Assembly (NCBI RefSeq): GCF_000720135.1
Contig: NZ_JOIU01000023.1
Span: 72,439 to 136,438, forward strand
DNA: 64,000 bases
Direction: 5' to 3'
Source of the DNA: Streptomyces sp. NRRL S-1022
GTDB taxonomy: Bacteria > Actinomycetota > Actinomycetes > Streptomycetales > Streptomycetaceae
Shown one piece after another: positions 36,758-48,030 of this stretch. Position numbers and translations under genes: made by a program. A model generated the notes under the pieces. The model was not told the origin of the DNA, ran no database searches, and was given only the letters and a program-made list of their open reading frames with translations. Within the stretch, counting starts at the first letter, position 1. Every line of letters starts with the position of its first letter.

Positions 36758-38329
36758 ATGTCCTTTCCTCTGCTGACAGCGACGGCGGCGCTCCCGGCCC
36801 TCGGGGCCGTCGCCACGGCCGCCGTACCGGCCGCCCGGCGCACCGCCGCGAAATGGCTGGCGCTGGTCGTCTCGCTCGCCACGCTCGCCCTGGCCGTCAC
36901 CGTCCTGGTCCGCTTCGACCCGGGCGGCGCCCGCTACCAGCTCACCGAGTCCCACGCCTGGATCAAGGACTTCGGCGTCAGGTACGAGCTGGGCGTCGAC
37001 GGCATCGCGGTCGCACTGATCGCGCTGACCGCCGTACTGATCCCGTTCATCATCCTCGCGGGCTGGCACGACGCCGACCCGCTGGAGACCGGCAGCCGCC
37101 GCTGGCGGCCCACCCAGGGCTTCTTCGCGCTGATCCTGGCGGTCGAGGCGATGGTGGTCATCTCGTTCGAGGCCACCGACGTCTTCGTCTTCTACATCTT
37201 CTTCGAAGCCATGCTCATCCCGATGTACTTCCTCATCGGCGGCTTCGGGGACCACGCGCACGAGCACGGCGAGGAGACGGCCGCCACCCAGCGGTCGTAC
37301 GCCGCGGTGAAGTTCCTGCTCTACAACCTGGTCGGCGGCCTCATCATGCTGGCCGCGGTGATCGGCCTCTACGTGGTCGCCGGGAACTTCTCGCTCACCG
37401 AGATCGCCGAGGCCCGCGCCGCCGGCTCGCTGCACATGGCGACCAGCACCGAACGCTGGCTGTTCCTCGGCTTCTTCTTCGCCTTCGCGGTGAAGGCGCC
37501 GCTGTGGCCGCTGCACACCTGGCTGCCCAACGCCATGCAGGAGGCCACCGCCCCGGTCGCGGTGCTCATCACCGCGGTCGTCGACAAGGTGGGCACCTTC
37601 GCGATGCTCCGCTTCTGCCTCCAGCTGTTCCCGGAGGCCAGCAAGTGGGCGACGCCCGTGATCCTCGTCCTGGCGCTCATCAGCATCGTCTACGGAGCCC
37701 TGCTCGCCGTCGGCCAGCGGGACATCAAGCGCCTGGTGGCGTACGCGTCGATCTCCCACTTCGGCTTCATCGTCATGGGCGTCTTCGCGATGACCAGCCA
37801 GGGACAGTCCGGCGCCACGCTCTACATGGTCAACCACGGCATCTCCACCGCCGCGCTGATGCTGGTCGCCGGCTTCCTCATCTCCCGGCGCGGCTCCCGG
37901 CTCATCGCCGACTACGGGGGCGTGCAGAAGGTCGCCCCGGTGCTCGCCGGCACCTTCCTGATCGGCGGCCTGGCCACCCTGTCGCTTCCCGGACTGGCGC
38001 CGTTCGTCAGCGAGTTCCTGGTCCTGGTCGGCACGTTCACGCGCTATCCGGTCATCGGCATCATCGCCACCTTCGGCATCGTCCTCGCCGCGCTGTACAC
38101 CCTCGTGCTGTACCAGCGGACGATGACGGGCCCGGTGAAACCGGCAGTCTCGGCGATGCCCGACCTGCGCGCGCGCGAGCTGGTCGTCGTCGCGCCGCTG
38201 ATCGTGCTGCTGATCTTCCTGGGCGTCTACCCGAAGCCCGTCACGGATATCGTCAACCCGGCGGTCAAGCAGACCATGTCCGACGTACACAAGAAGGACC
38301 CCAAGCCCGCAGTGGAGGCGGCCAAGTGA
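36758..38329 (+). CDS. nuoM: NADH-quinone oxidoreductase subunit M
   Basis: A 523-residue antiporter-like proton pump subunit. Key sequences are FYIFFEAMLIPMYFLIGGFG with its conserved Glu, PLWPLHTWLPNAMQEATAP, and GQRDIKRLVAYASISHFGF. ATG 36758 is chosen: the open frame upstream belongs to nuoL coding sequence in another frame. Its stop overlaps the nuoN GTG by four bases. Confidence 0.97.
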   Translation: MSFPLLTATAALPALGAVATAAVPAARRTAAKWLALVVSLATLALAVTVLVRFDPGGARYQLTESHAWIKDFGVRYELGVDGIAVALIALTAVLIPFIILAGWHDADPLETGSRRWRPTQGFFALILAVEAMVVISFEATDVFVFYIFFEAMLIPMYFLIGGFGDHAHEHGEETAATQRSYAAVKFLLYNLVGGLIMLAAVIGLYVVAGNFSLTEIAEARAAGSLHMATSTERWLFLGFFFAFAVKAPLWPLHTWLPNAMQEATAPVAVLITAVVDKVGTFAMLRFCLQLFPEASKWATPVILVLALISIVYGALLAVGQRDIKRLVAYASISHFGFIVMGVFAMTSQGQSGATLYMVNHGISTAALMLVAGFLISRRGSRLIADYGGVQKVAPVLAGTFLIGGLATLSLPGLAPFVSEFLVLVGTFTRYPVIGIIATFGIVLAALYTLVLYQRTMTGPVKPAVSAMPDLRARELVVVAPLIVLLIFLGVYPKPVTDIVNPAVKQTMSDVHKKDPKPAVEAAK

Positions 38330-39975
38330 GCGCACCAGCCGTCCACAGCCTGTGGACAACCGCGGCCGACCCGATCTCCAAGATCGACGCGCCGAAGATC
38401 GAATACGCACAATTGTCGCCCACCCTGATCGTCATCGGCGCGGCACTGGTCGGAGTGCTCATCGAGGCATTCGTGCCGCGCAGGTCCCGCTACTACGCTC
38501 AGGTCTTCGTGTCCGTCGTGGCCCTGTGCGCCGCGTTCGCCGCGGTCGTCGCGCTGGCGTCCGACGGGTACGGCACCACCAAGGCGCACATCGCGGCCAT
38601 GGGCGCGCTAGCGGTCGACGGGCCGGCCCTCTTCCTGCAGGGCACCATCGTGCTGGCCGGCCTAGTGGGCCTGTTCACCTTCGCCGAGCGGCGCCTGGAC
38701 CCGGCGGCGCACGGCAACCGGGTCGACTCCTTCGCCGCGCAGGCCGCCTCCGTCCCCGGCAGCGACAGCGAGAAGGCGGCCGTGAAGGCCGGCTTCACCA
38801 CCACCGAGGTCTTCCCGCTGCTCCTCTTCGCCATCGGCGGCATGCTGGTCTTCCCCGCGGCGAACGACCTGCTGACCCTGTTCGTCGCCCTGGAGGTCTT
38901 CTCCCTCCCGCTGTACCTGCTGTGCGCGGTGGCCCGCCGCAAGCGCCTGATGTCGCAGGAGGCCGCGGTCAAGTACTTCCTGCTCGGAGCGTTCGCCTCC
39001 GCGTTCACCCTGTTCGGCATCGCGCTGCTGTACGGCTACGCGGGCTCGGTGTCGTACGCCCGCATCGCCCAGGTCGTCGACGGCACGGCCACCGACGTCG
39101 ACCCGGCGCTCGCCAACACCATGGGCAACGACGCGCTGCTGCTGATCGGCGGCGCCATGGTCGTGATGGGCCTGCTGTTCAAGGTCGGCGCGGTGCCCTT
39201 CCACATGTGGACGCCCGACGTCTACCAGGGTGCGCCCACCCCGGTGACCGGCTTCATGGCGGCGGCGACCAAGGTGGCCGCGTTCGGCGCGCTGCTGCGC
39301 CTGCTCTACGTCGTCCTGCCCGGCCTGCGCTGGGACTGGCGGCCGGTCATGTGGGCCGTGGCCATCATCACCATGCTGGGCGGTGCGATCGTCGCCATCA
39401 CCCAGACCGACATCAAGCGGCTGCTGGCGTACTCGTCCATCGCGCACGCCGGCTTCATCCTCGCGGGTGTCATCGCCACGTCGAAGGACGGCGTGTCGTC
39501 CGTTCTCTTCTATCTGGCGGGCTACTCCTTCGTCACGATCGGCGCCTTCGCCGTGGTCACGCTGGTCCGCGACGCGGGCGGCGAGGCCACCCACCTGTCC
39601 AAGTGGGCGGGCCTGGGCCGGCGCTCGCCGCTGGTGGCGGCCGTGTTCGCGGTGTTCCTGCTGGCCTTCGCCGGTATCCCGCTGACCTCCGGCTTCGCCG
39701 GGAAGTTCGCCGTGTTCAAGGCGGCGGCGAACGGCGGCGCGGCACCGCTGGTCGTGATCGGTGTGATCTCCTCGGCCATCGCCGCGTTCTTCTACATCCG
39801 GGTGATCGTGCTGATGTTCTTCAGCGAGCCGAGGCCGGAAGGCCCGACCGTCGCCGTCCCCTCACCGCTGACCATGGTCGCGATCGGCCTGGGCGTGGCG
39901 GTGACGCTGGTCCTCGGCGTGGCACCGCAGTACTTCCTGGACCTGGCGAACCAGGCGGGAGTGTTCGTGCGCTGA
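38326..39975 (+). CDS. nuoN: NADH-quinone oxidoreductase subunit N
   Basis: A 549-residue antiporter-like pump subunit and the last gene of the operon. VFPLLLFAIGGMLVFPAAND, FKVGAVPFHMWTPDVYQGAP and TQTDIKRLLAYSSIAHAGFI carry the conserved channel residues. A loop rich in Asp and Ala between helices (near residue 135) is longer than in E. coli. The operon ends directly after this gene at a 29-bp perfect hairpin. Confidence 0.97.
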   Translation: MSAPAVHSLWTTAADPISKIDAPKIEYAQLSPTLIVIGAALVGVLIEAFVPRRSRYYAQVFVSVVALCAAFAAVVALASDGYGTTKAHIAAMGALAVDGPALFLQGTIVLAGLVGLFTFAERRLDPAAHGNRVDSFAAQAASVPGSDSEKAAVKAGFTTTEVFPLLLFAIGGMLVFPAANDLLTLFVALEVFSLPLYLLCAVARRKRLMSQEAAVKYFLLGAFASAFTLFGIALLYGYAGSVSYARIAQVVDGTATDVDPALANTMGNDALLLIGGAMVVMGLLFKVGAVPFHMWTPDVYQGAPTPVTGFMAAATKVAAFGALLRLLYVVLPGLRWDWRPVMWAVAIITMLGGAIVAITQTDIKRLLAYSSIAHAGFILAGVIATSKDGVSSVLFYLAGYSFVTIGAFAVVTLVRDAGGEATHLSKWAGLGRRSPLVAAVFAVFLLAFAGIPLTSGFAGKFAVFKAAANGGAAPLVVIGVISSAIAAFFYIRVIVLMFFSEPRPEGPTVAVPSPLTMVAIGLGVAVTLVLGVAPQYFLDLANQAGVFVR

Positions 39976-39981
39976 CGTTCA

Positions 39982-40041
39982 CCGTGTACATGCCGCTGCC
40001 CGGCACCCCGAGCGGGGTGCCGGGCAGCGGCATGTACACGG
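39982..40041 (+). terminator. 29-bp perfect hairpin at the end of the nuo operon
   Basis: Bases 39982-40010 and 40013-40041 are exact reverse complements around a two-base centre, beginning CCGTGTACATGCC and ending GGCATGTACACGG. It starts seven bases after the nuoN stop. There is no U tract, as is common in Streptomyces terminators. Confidence 0.9.
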
Positions 40042-40177
40042 AATCACTGCTGACGGTCGCGGCGCGGCTTGATGTGAGTGAGAAACCTGTGGATAACTCC
40101 GGGCTGTCGGTCCGGGCCCCTATCGTGGAGGCAGCGGTCGAGAGACGACACACGGGGGACCGGCGGGGGACAGGACA

Positions 40178-42178
<2,001 letters not shown>

Positions 42179-42206
42179 CCCGCGGCGGCCTCGCGCGGTG
42201 CGGGGC

Positions 42207-44978
42207 TCACAGCCCCCGCGCCGCGTAGGCCCGGACGTCCGCGTCCGAGTCGGCCGTGGCCGCGGCGAGGGCCGCGCGGGCCTCCGCCGAGGTCCGGTGC
42301 CCGCTCAGGGCCAGGACCGCCGACTTACGGACGTCGGCGTTCGGATCGGCGAGGGCCTTGGCGAGGGCGGGGACGGCCGGGCCGGCGGGCGCGGCCGACA
42401 ACGCGGTCGCGGCACCGGACCGTACCTGCCAGGCCGGATCCGACAGGGCGGCCACGGCCCGCGCGGCCAGCGGCGGCGGGCAGCCGGTGGCGGCCAGCGC
42501 GCCGAGCGCGGCGCCCCGCACCAGTGGGTCGCCGTCCTCGGTGAGCCGGTCCAGGGCGGCGGTGAGCAGGTCCCGGTCGGCCGGGGCGAGGGCGGCCGAG
42601 CCGATAGTGGCCAGGGCCTTCGCCACGGTGACCCGGACCTCCCGGGAGGGATCGTCCGCCGCGCCCGCCAGGGGCCGGACCGCGTCCACCGAGACGAGCG
42701 CCCGCACGGCCTCGGTCCGGACGGCGATGTCGGGGTCGTCCAGTGCCGCCGCGAACACCGCCGCCTCGCCGAGCCGCAGGGCCCGCAGCACATCGAGGGC
42801 AGCGGCCCGGACCACGGGGTCGGCCTGGGCGAGCGCACCGGTGAGAGCGGCCCCCAGAGCCGGCTCGGGCGGCAGCGTCTCCACGAGCTCCCGCAACGAG
42901 GCCGCGGCGGCCGCGCGGACCTCGGCATCGGGGTCGGCGAGCGCACCGGCCAGGGCCTGGCCGGTGCCGGGCGGCACGGTCTCCGTGAGCACCGCGACGG
43001 CCATACGGCGCACAGCGGGATCCGGGTCGGCCAAGTACGGCTCGACCATCGCGAGTTCGGGCTCCGCCTCGGCCAGGCCCAGCAGCTCCAGCAGCCGGGG
43101 AGAGGCGGCGTCCCGCGCGTCCGCCCGGTCCACGGAACCGGCATCGGCGGCACGCGCGGACGCGGGCCGCACGGCCACCGGCGCCACCTCGCGGGGCCCG
43201 GCCGTGGCCACGTGCTCGGGACGGACCTCGCCCAGATGCCGGGAGGGACCGCCGACAGGCGTGAACTCCTCCACCGGCACCAGATACGGAGCCACGGGAC
43301 GGGCCGTGAACTCCATCGCACCAGAGGGGGACTTGTGCAGATCGAGATGGTGGAACCAGGAGACGTCGTCGCGCCCGGGATGATCGAGACGATCATGGTA
43401 GAGGCCCCAGCGGGACTCGGTGCGGGCCAGCGAAGCGCGGGCGGCCATCTCCGCGCAGTCGCGTATGAAGGTGACCTCGGCACAGCGCATCAGCTCATGC
43501 GGGGTGCGGGCACCCATGGAGGCGATGTCGGCGCGCATCCGCTCGAACGCCTCCAGCGCGAGGGAGAGCCGCGCGCCGGACTTCGGCGGTGCCACGTAGT
43601 CGTTCACGAAGCGGCGCAGCTTGTACTCGACCTGGGGCTGCGGCGGGCCGTCCGGGTTGCGCAGCGGGCGGTAGATCAACTCGTGGGCCTCGCGCACCTG
43701 GTCCGCGGGAAGCTCACCGTCGTACGCCCTGTACCGGGCGGCGTCCGCACCCGCGAGGTCGCCGAAGACGAAGGCGCCGATCATGTAGTTGTGCGGGACG
43801 CAGGCGAGGTCGCCGGCGGCGTACAGGCGGGGCACGGTCGTACGCGCGTGGTCGTCGACGCGGACACCCGAGGCGGAGTGGCCGCCGCACAGGCCGATCT
43901 CGGAGATGTGCATCTCGACGTCGTGGGTGCGGTAGTCGTGCCCGCGGCCGGCGTGGAAGGTGCCGCGGGTGGGCCGCTCGGTGGAGTGCAGGATCGACTC
44001 CAGGGCGGAGACCGACTCCTCGGGCAGATGGCTGAGCTTGAGGTACACCGGACCCCGGTCGCCGGCGACCTCGGCGGCGAACTCGGCCATCATCTGCCCC
44101 GACCAGTAGTCGGAGTCGACGAAGCGCTCGCCGTGCCGGTTGACCTGGTAGCCGCCGAACGGGTTGGCGACGTAGGCGCAGGCCGGACCGTTGTAGTCCT
44201 TGATCAACGGGTTGATCTGGAAGCACTCGATACCGGTCAGCTCGGCGCCCGCGTGGTAGGCCATGGCGTACCCGTCACCGGCGTTGGTGGGGTTCTCGTA
44301 GGTGCCGTAGAGGTAACCGGAGGCGGGCAGGCCGAGCCGGCCACAGGCACCGGTCGCCAGGATCACCGCGCCCGCGCGGATGGTGACGAACGCGCCGGTA
44401 CGGGTGTGGAACCCGACCGCACCCACGGCCCGCCCGCCGGCGGTGAGGACCCGGACCGGCATCACCCGGTTCTCGATCCGGATCCGCTCCCGCATCTCGC
44501 GCCGCCGCAACTGCCGGTACAGGACCTTTTTGACGTCCTTGCCCTCTGGCATCGGCAGTACGTACGAGCCGGAGCGATGGACCTGGCGGACCGCGTACTC
44601 GCCGTGCTCGTCCTTCTCGAACTTGACCCCGTACGACTCCAGCCGCTGCACCATCGCGAAGCCGCGCGTGGCGGTCTGGCGGACGGTGGCCTGGTCGACG
44701 ATGCCGTCGTTGGCGCGGGTGATCTCGGCGACGTAGTCGTCGGGCTCGGCACGGCCGGGGATGACCGCGTTGTTGACGCCGTCCATGCCCATGGCGAGCG
44801 CGCCGGAGTGCCGGACGTGGGCTTTTTCCAGCAGCAGGACGTTCGCACCGCGCTCGGCGGCGGTCAGGGCGGCCATGGTGCCGGCGGTGCCGCCGCCGAC
44901 GACGAGGACATCGCAGGTCAGCTCCTCGGCATCGGTGACGGCGGGAATCTGCAGGGGGGCGGGCGCGAGGGTGGTCAC
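42207..44978 (-). CDS. AprA/FrdA-like flavoprotein fused to HEAT-like repeats
   Basis: A 923-residue protein. Residues 20-600 are a fumarate reductase/succinate dehydrogenase/adenylylsulfate reductase-type flavoprotein: FAD fold CDVLVVGGGTAGTMAALTA, then EKAHVRHSGALAMGMDGVNN, a central capping region, and a second FAD contact VPRLYAAGDLACVPHNY. The layout is closer to the AprA branch than to SdhA, and a ferredoxin gene lies in the same operon, as with AprB. Residues about 633-923 are some nine HEAT-like units with the recurrent pattern DPD-x-x-VR-x-x-A. HEAT repeats usually bind proteins. The reaction is unknown. GTG 44978 follows GAAAGG, 11 bases after the ATPase gene. Soluble; no signal peptide. 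Confidence 0.85.
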   Translation of the reverse strand: MTTLAPAPLQIPAVTDAEELTCDVLVVGGGTAGTMAALTAAERGANVLLLEKAHVRHSGALAMGMDGVNNAVIPGRAEPDDYVAEITRANDGIVDQATVRQTATRGFAMVQRLESYGVKFEKDEHGEYAVRQVHRSGSYVLPMPEGKDVKKVLYRQLRRREMRERIRIENRVMPVRVLTAGGRAVGAVGFHTRTGAFVTIRAGAVILATGACGRLGLPASGYLYGTYENPTNAGDGYAMAYHAGAELTGIECFQINPLIKDYNGPACAYVANPFGGYQVNRHGERFVDSDYWSGQMMAEFAAEVAGDRGPVYLKLSHLPEESVSALESILHSTERPTRGTFHAGRGHDYRTHDVEMHISEIGLCGGHSASGVRVDDHARTTVPRLYAAGDLACVPHNYMIGAFVFGDLAGADAARYRAYDGELPADQVREAHELIYRPLRNPDGPPQPQVEYKLRRFVNDYVAPPKSGARLSLALEAFERMRADIASMGARTPHELMRCAEVTFIRDCAEMAARASLARTESRWGLYHDRLDHPGRDDVSWFHHLDLHKSPSGAMEFTARPVAPYLVPVEEFTPVGGPSRHLGEVRPEHVATAGPREVAPVAVRPASARAADAGSVDRADARDAASPRLLELLGLAEAEPELAMVEPYLADPDPAVRRMAVAVLTETVPPGTGQALAGALADPDAEVRAAAAASLRELVETLPPEPALGAALTGALAQADPVVRAAALDVLRALRLGEAAVFAAALDDPDIAVRTEAVRALVSVDAVRPLAGAADDPSREVRVTVAKALATIGSAALAPADRDLLTAALDRLTEDGDPLVRGAALGALAATGCPPPLAARAVAALSDPAWQVRSGAATALSAAPAGPAVPALAKALADPNADVRKSAVLALSGHRTSAEARAALAAATADSDADVRAYAARGL

Positions 44979-44989
44979 CGGGATGCCTT

Positions 44990-45778
44990 TCAGGAGCCGA
45001 GCGAGCTGAGGACGGCGCGGCGCAGCGCCACACGGGCCGGATCGTCGAAGGCCGCACGGTCCCGGGGACGCGGCACCTCGCGTACGGCGGACACCCGGCC
45101 CGAACCGAGCAGGGCCACACGGTCACCGAGGAAGAGCGCCTCGTCCACGTCGTGCGTGACAAACACGACGGTCGCGCCCGTGCCCCGCAACACCTCCACC
45201 AGCAGGTCCTGCATGCCGGACCGGGTCTGCGCGTCGAGGGCGCCGAAAGGCTCGTCCATGAGGACCGCGCGCGGACTGTCCGCCAAGGCCCGGGCCAACT
45301 GGGCCCGCTGGCGCTGCCCACCGGACACCCGGTGCGGCAACTGCCCCGCCTGCTCGCTCAGCCCGACCCGCGCGAGCCACGACGCGGCGCGGGAACGCCG
45401 CTCCACGCGCGGGACGCCCCTGATGGCCAGGGGGAGTTCGACGTTTCCGCGCAGGCTGCGCCAGGGCAGCAGCGCGTCCTCCTGGAAGACGAGCGCGCGG
45501 TCGGCCGACGGCCCGGTCAGCGGGCTGCCGTCCGCCTCGGCCGTGCCGCCCAGCGGCGCCAGCAGCCCGGCGAGCGTCCGCAACAGCGTGGACTTGCCGC
45601 AGCCGGAGGGGCCGACGACGGTGAGGATCTCGCCGGGGGCGACGTCCAGGTCGACGCCTGACAGGACCGGCGCGTCCGGGCGGCCGAGGACGGCGGAGCG
45701 GAAAGCCAGCCGGGTGCCGCGCACGCCTTCCGTCACCGGTGCGGCGGGAGCGGTGGCGGTCTCAGACGAGGTGCTCAT
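44990..45778 (-). CDS. ABC transporter ATPase, nitrate/sulfonate/taurine type
   Basis: A 262-residue ATPase of the SsuB/TauB class. Walker A is VVGPSGCGKSTLLRTLAG, the Q-loop region is VFQEDALLPWRSLRGNVELP, the signature is VSGGQRQRAQLARAL, Walker B is AVLMDEPFGALD, and the switch His is in VFVTHDVDEAL. It would energise the permease encoded upstream. ATG 45778 is used (GAGGAGG six bases before); the GTG one codon earlier is an alternative. It overlaps the permease end by 17 bases, and the flavoprotein gene follows 11 bases after it. Confidence 0.93.
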   Translation of the reverse strand: MSTSSETATAPAAPVTEGVRGTRLAFRSAVLGRPDAPVLSGVDLDVAPGEILTVVGPSGCGKSTLLRTLAGLLAPLGGTAEADGSPLTGPSADRALVFQEDALLPWRSLRGNVELPLAIRGVPRVERRSRAASWLARVGLSEQAGQLPHRVSGGQRQRAQLARALADSPRAVLMDEPFGALDAQTRSGMQDLLVEVLRGTGATVVFVTHDVDEALFLGDRVALLGSGRVSAVREVPRPRDRAAFDDPARVALRRAVLSSLGS

Positions 45779-46676
45779 CACGGGCCTCCTCGGTGTCGTT
45801 CTGGCCCTGTTGCTCGGACTCGGCCTGCTGCTCGGGCTCGCCGTCGGGGCGGGCTGGGGCGGCGAGCGCCCGGGGCGCGCGGGTCCGCGCGCCGGGGACG
45901 TACGAGGTGCGGGGCAGCCAGCGGGTCAGCCGGCGGCCGAGGAGTTCCACGGCCGTGGAGGTGATCCAGCCGAGCACGCCGATCGTGACCATGCCGACGA
46001 AGACACCGGGGTAGTTCACCACCGTGTAGTCCTGCCAGGTGCGGTAGCCGACCCCGTACTGGCCGGAGATCATCTCGGCGGAGATCACGCAGATCCACGA
46101 CACGCCGATGCCCACCGACAGGCCGCCGAAGATGCCGGGCAGGGCTCCCGGCAGCACGACCGAGCCGAGGATCCGGAGCCGGCCCGCGCCCATCGTGCGC
46201 ACCGCCTCCTCCCAGACCGGGGTCAGCGCGCGGACCGCGTGCCGAGTGGAGACCAGCACGGGGAAGAAGGCGGCGGTGCAGGTGATGAAGACGATGCCCT
46301 GCTCGTTCGAGGGGAACAGCAGGATCGCGACCGGGACGAGGGCGATCGCCGGGATCGGCCGGACGACCTCCAGCACCGGTCCGAGCAGGTCCTCGGCCAG
46401 GCGGGAGCGGGCCACGAGCACGCCGGTCGCCACACCGAGGACGGCCGCCAGCGCGAAGCCGGTCAGGATGCGGGTGAGGCTGTCGGTGAGGTCGGTCCAG
46501 TAGTCGTCGCCGGAGAGCCGGTCGGCGAAGGCGCGGGCCACGTCGGTGACCGTCGGGAACTGCGAGAACCGCAGCCACAGGTCGACGTTCAGGCTGGTCA
46601 GCAACTGCCACACGCCGAGGGCGGCGGCCAGGGACACCGCCCGCAGCGCATACCGGGCCAGGGGCCGCCGGGTCAT
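45762..46676 (-). CDS. ABC transporter permease, SsuC/TauC type
   Basis: A 304-residue inner-membrane permease with six hydrophobic helices. The EAA loop that docks on the ATPase is EEAVRTMGAGRLRILGSVVLPGA (around residue 165, shown by the Gly spaced 9 before LPGA). LGWITSTAVELLGRRLTRW closes the membrane part. A Glu/Gln-rich cytoplasmic tail of about 40 residues follows. The ATG overlaps the stop of the binding-protein gene by 4 nt and its end overlaps the ATPase start, so the three transport genes are translationally coupled. Confidence 0.92.
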   Translation of the reverse strand: MTRRPLARYALRAVSLAAALGVWQLLTSLNVDLWLRFSQFPTVTDVARAFADRLSGDDYWTDLTDSLTRILTGFALAAVLGVATGVLVARSRLAEDLLGPVLEVVRPIPAIALVPVAILLFPSNEQGIVFITCTAAFFPVLVSTRHAVRALTPVWEEAVRTMGAGRLRILGSVVLPGALPGIFGGLSVGIGVSWICVISAEMISGQYGVGYRTWQDYTVVNYPGVFVGMVTIGVLGWITSTAVELLGRRLTRWLPRTSYVPGARTRAPRALAAPARPDGEPEQQAESEQQGQNDTEEARDEHLV

Positions 46677-48016
46677 GAGGCCCGCTCCAGAGCCTCGCGG
46701 TACGACACCGTGCGCGCGCCGCCGTGCGCGGAGAGGTAGTCCTTCGCGGTGGCCGGGGTGACGAAGGGCAGCAGCCGGTCGCCGTCGGCCACCCAGACCG
46801 CCTTGTCGGCGAACCAGAGGGTGCCGGTGGTGGAGTCGGGCACGTAGGCGGCGCGGATGCCGTCCTGGTGTGCGGCCAGGTAGGCCAGCAGTTGCTCCGG
46901 GGACTTGTAGGAGAGCGTCTTCTCGCTGCCCCTGGGCCACACCTCGCTCGCGGCCGGCGGGGGCGACGTGGCGAGCCGCTTGGCGTACGACGTGCCGAGG
47001 GCCTTCTTCACGTACTGGTCGTCGACGAAGGAGTCCACGTCGATGTCGCCGGTCAGCTTGGCGGACTTCAGCACGGACACGTCCTGCTTCAGGGCGGAGA
47101 CGAGCCGCGGGGCGAGCGCCGGGCTGAACGTGGCGATGCCGTGGGCGCCGTTGTACAGGTACACGACCTCGGCGGGCAGCCCGGTGGCCTCGGCGACCTT
47201 CTCGGCCGCGGTGACGGGGTGGCCGTTGAGGTAGTCCGTCGCCTGGGCCTGCGCCTTGAGGAAGGCTTCCAGGACGGCCGGGTGCTGCCGGGCGAAGTCC
47301 TCGCGGGCGGTGACGCCGTGGAAGGTGGGCAGGTTCAGCCGAGCTCCGTCGTACAGGGCCTTGGCCTTGCCCTGGAAGGCGAGCAGGCCCGGCCAGGCGA
47401 CGAACTGGGACAGCGCGTCCACGCTGCCGGCCGACAGCGCCGAAGCGCCCACGGCGGGCTGCTGGTTGAGCTTGGAGATTCCCTTGTCCGGGTCGATGCC
47501 GGCTCGCTGCAGGGCCCGTACGAGGGTGCCGTCGGCGGCCGAGCCGATGCTCGTGGAGACCTTCTTGCCCTTCAGGTCCTTCAGCGATGTGAGGCTGGAG
47601 TCGGCTGCGGTGACGATGGTGTTGAGGCCGCCGCGCAGGTTGTAGCCGGTGGCGGAGACCAGGTGGGTCGGCCGGTCGAGCTGCTTGCCCCGGGCCGCGT
47701 TGAGCAACAGCGGGAAGTCACCCATCGAGCCGATGTCGATCTTCCCGGCGGTCATCTGGGCGGTGATCGGAGCGCCGGTGGCGTAGTCCTGCCAGTCCAC
47801 CTTGTAGGTGTGGCCGTCGTGCAGGGAGTTGAGCTGCTTCTCGAAGTATCCGAGGGAGCGCAGCAGGGTGCCGGCGGTGACGGTGTTGATGGTCTTGGAC
47901 TGGTAGCCGACGGTGACGGTGACCGTGGAGCCGCTGCCCGCCTCGGCGCTGCCGCCGCAGGCGGACAGGGGCAGCAGGAGCGCGGTGGCGGACAGGGCGA
48001 CTGTCGTGCGTCTCAT
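46673..48016 (-). CDS. Substrate-binding lipoprotein with NosL-like C-terminal domain
   Basis: A 447-residue exported lipoprotein. The signal ends in the lipobox LSAC (Cys20). Residues about 35-350 are an SsuA/TauA/NMT1-type binding protein (VTVGYQSKTINTVTAGTLLR, KIDIGSMGDFPLLLN, LKDLKGKKVSTSIGSAADG). Residues about 360-447 do not belong to that fold: SPEQLLAYLAAHQDGIRAAY, then GTLWFADKAVWVADGDRLLP and AKDYLSAHGGARTVSY, follow the pattern of the copper-binding NosL family, but without its N-terminal Cys/Met copper site. The operon context suggests uptake of an organosulfur or similar anion. ATG 48016 has GAGAGG ten bases upstream. Confidence 0.85.
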   Translation of the reverse strand: MRRTTVALSATALLLPLSACGGSAEAGSGSTVTVTVGYQSKTINTVTAGTLLRSLGYFEKQLNSLHDGHTYKVDWQDYATGAPITAQMTAGKIDIGSMGDFPLLLNAARGKQLDRPTHLVSATGYNLRGGLNTIVTAADSSLTSLKDLKGKKVSTSIGSAADGTLVRALQRAGIDPDKGISKLNQQPAVGASALSAGSVDALSQFVAWPGLLAFQGKAKALYDGARLNLPTFHGVTAREDFARQHPAVLEAFLKAQAQATDYLNGHPVTAAEKVAEATGLPAEVVYLYNGAHGIATFSPALAPRLVSALKQDVSVLKSAKLTGDIDVDSFVDDQYVKKALGTSYAKRLATSPPPAASEVWPRGSEKTLSYKSPEQLLAYLAAHQDGIRAAYVPDSTTGTLWFADKAVWVADGDRLLPFVTPATAKDYLSAHGGARTVSYREALERAS

Positions 48017-48030
48017 GATGGGTGTACCTC

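Noticed and set aside
38351..40096. DnaA-box-like sequences TGTGGACAA (38351-38359) and TGTGGATAA (40088-40096)
   Set aside because: Only two single boxes 1.7 kb apart, one inside nuoN; no cluster as expected for an origin.
42198..46739. Plus-strand open frame of 1513 codons across the flavoprotein operon
   Set aside because: It is antisense to four coupled genes with clear motifs. The low-complexity Gly/Arg-rich translation and absence of any domain mark it as a shadow of high-GC DNA.
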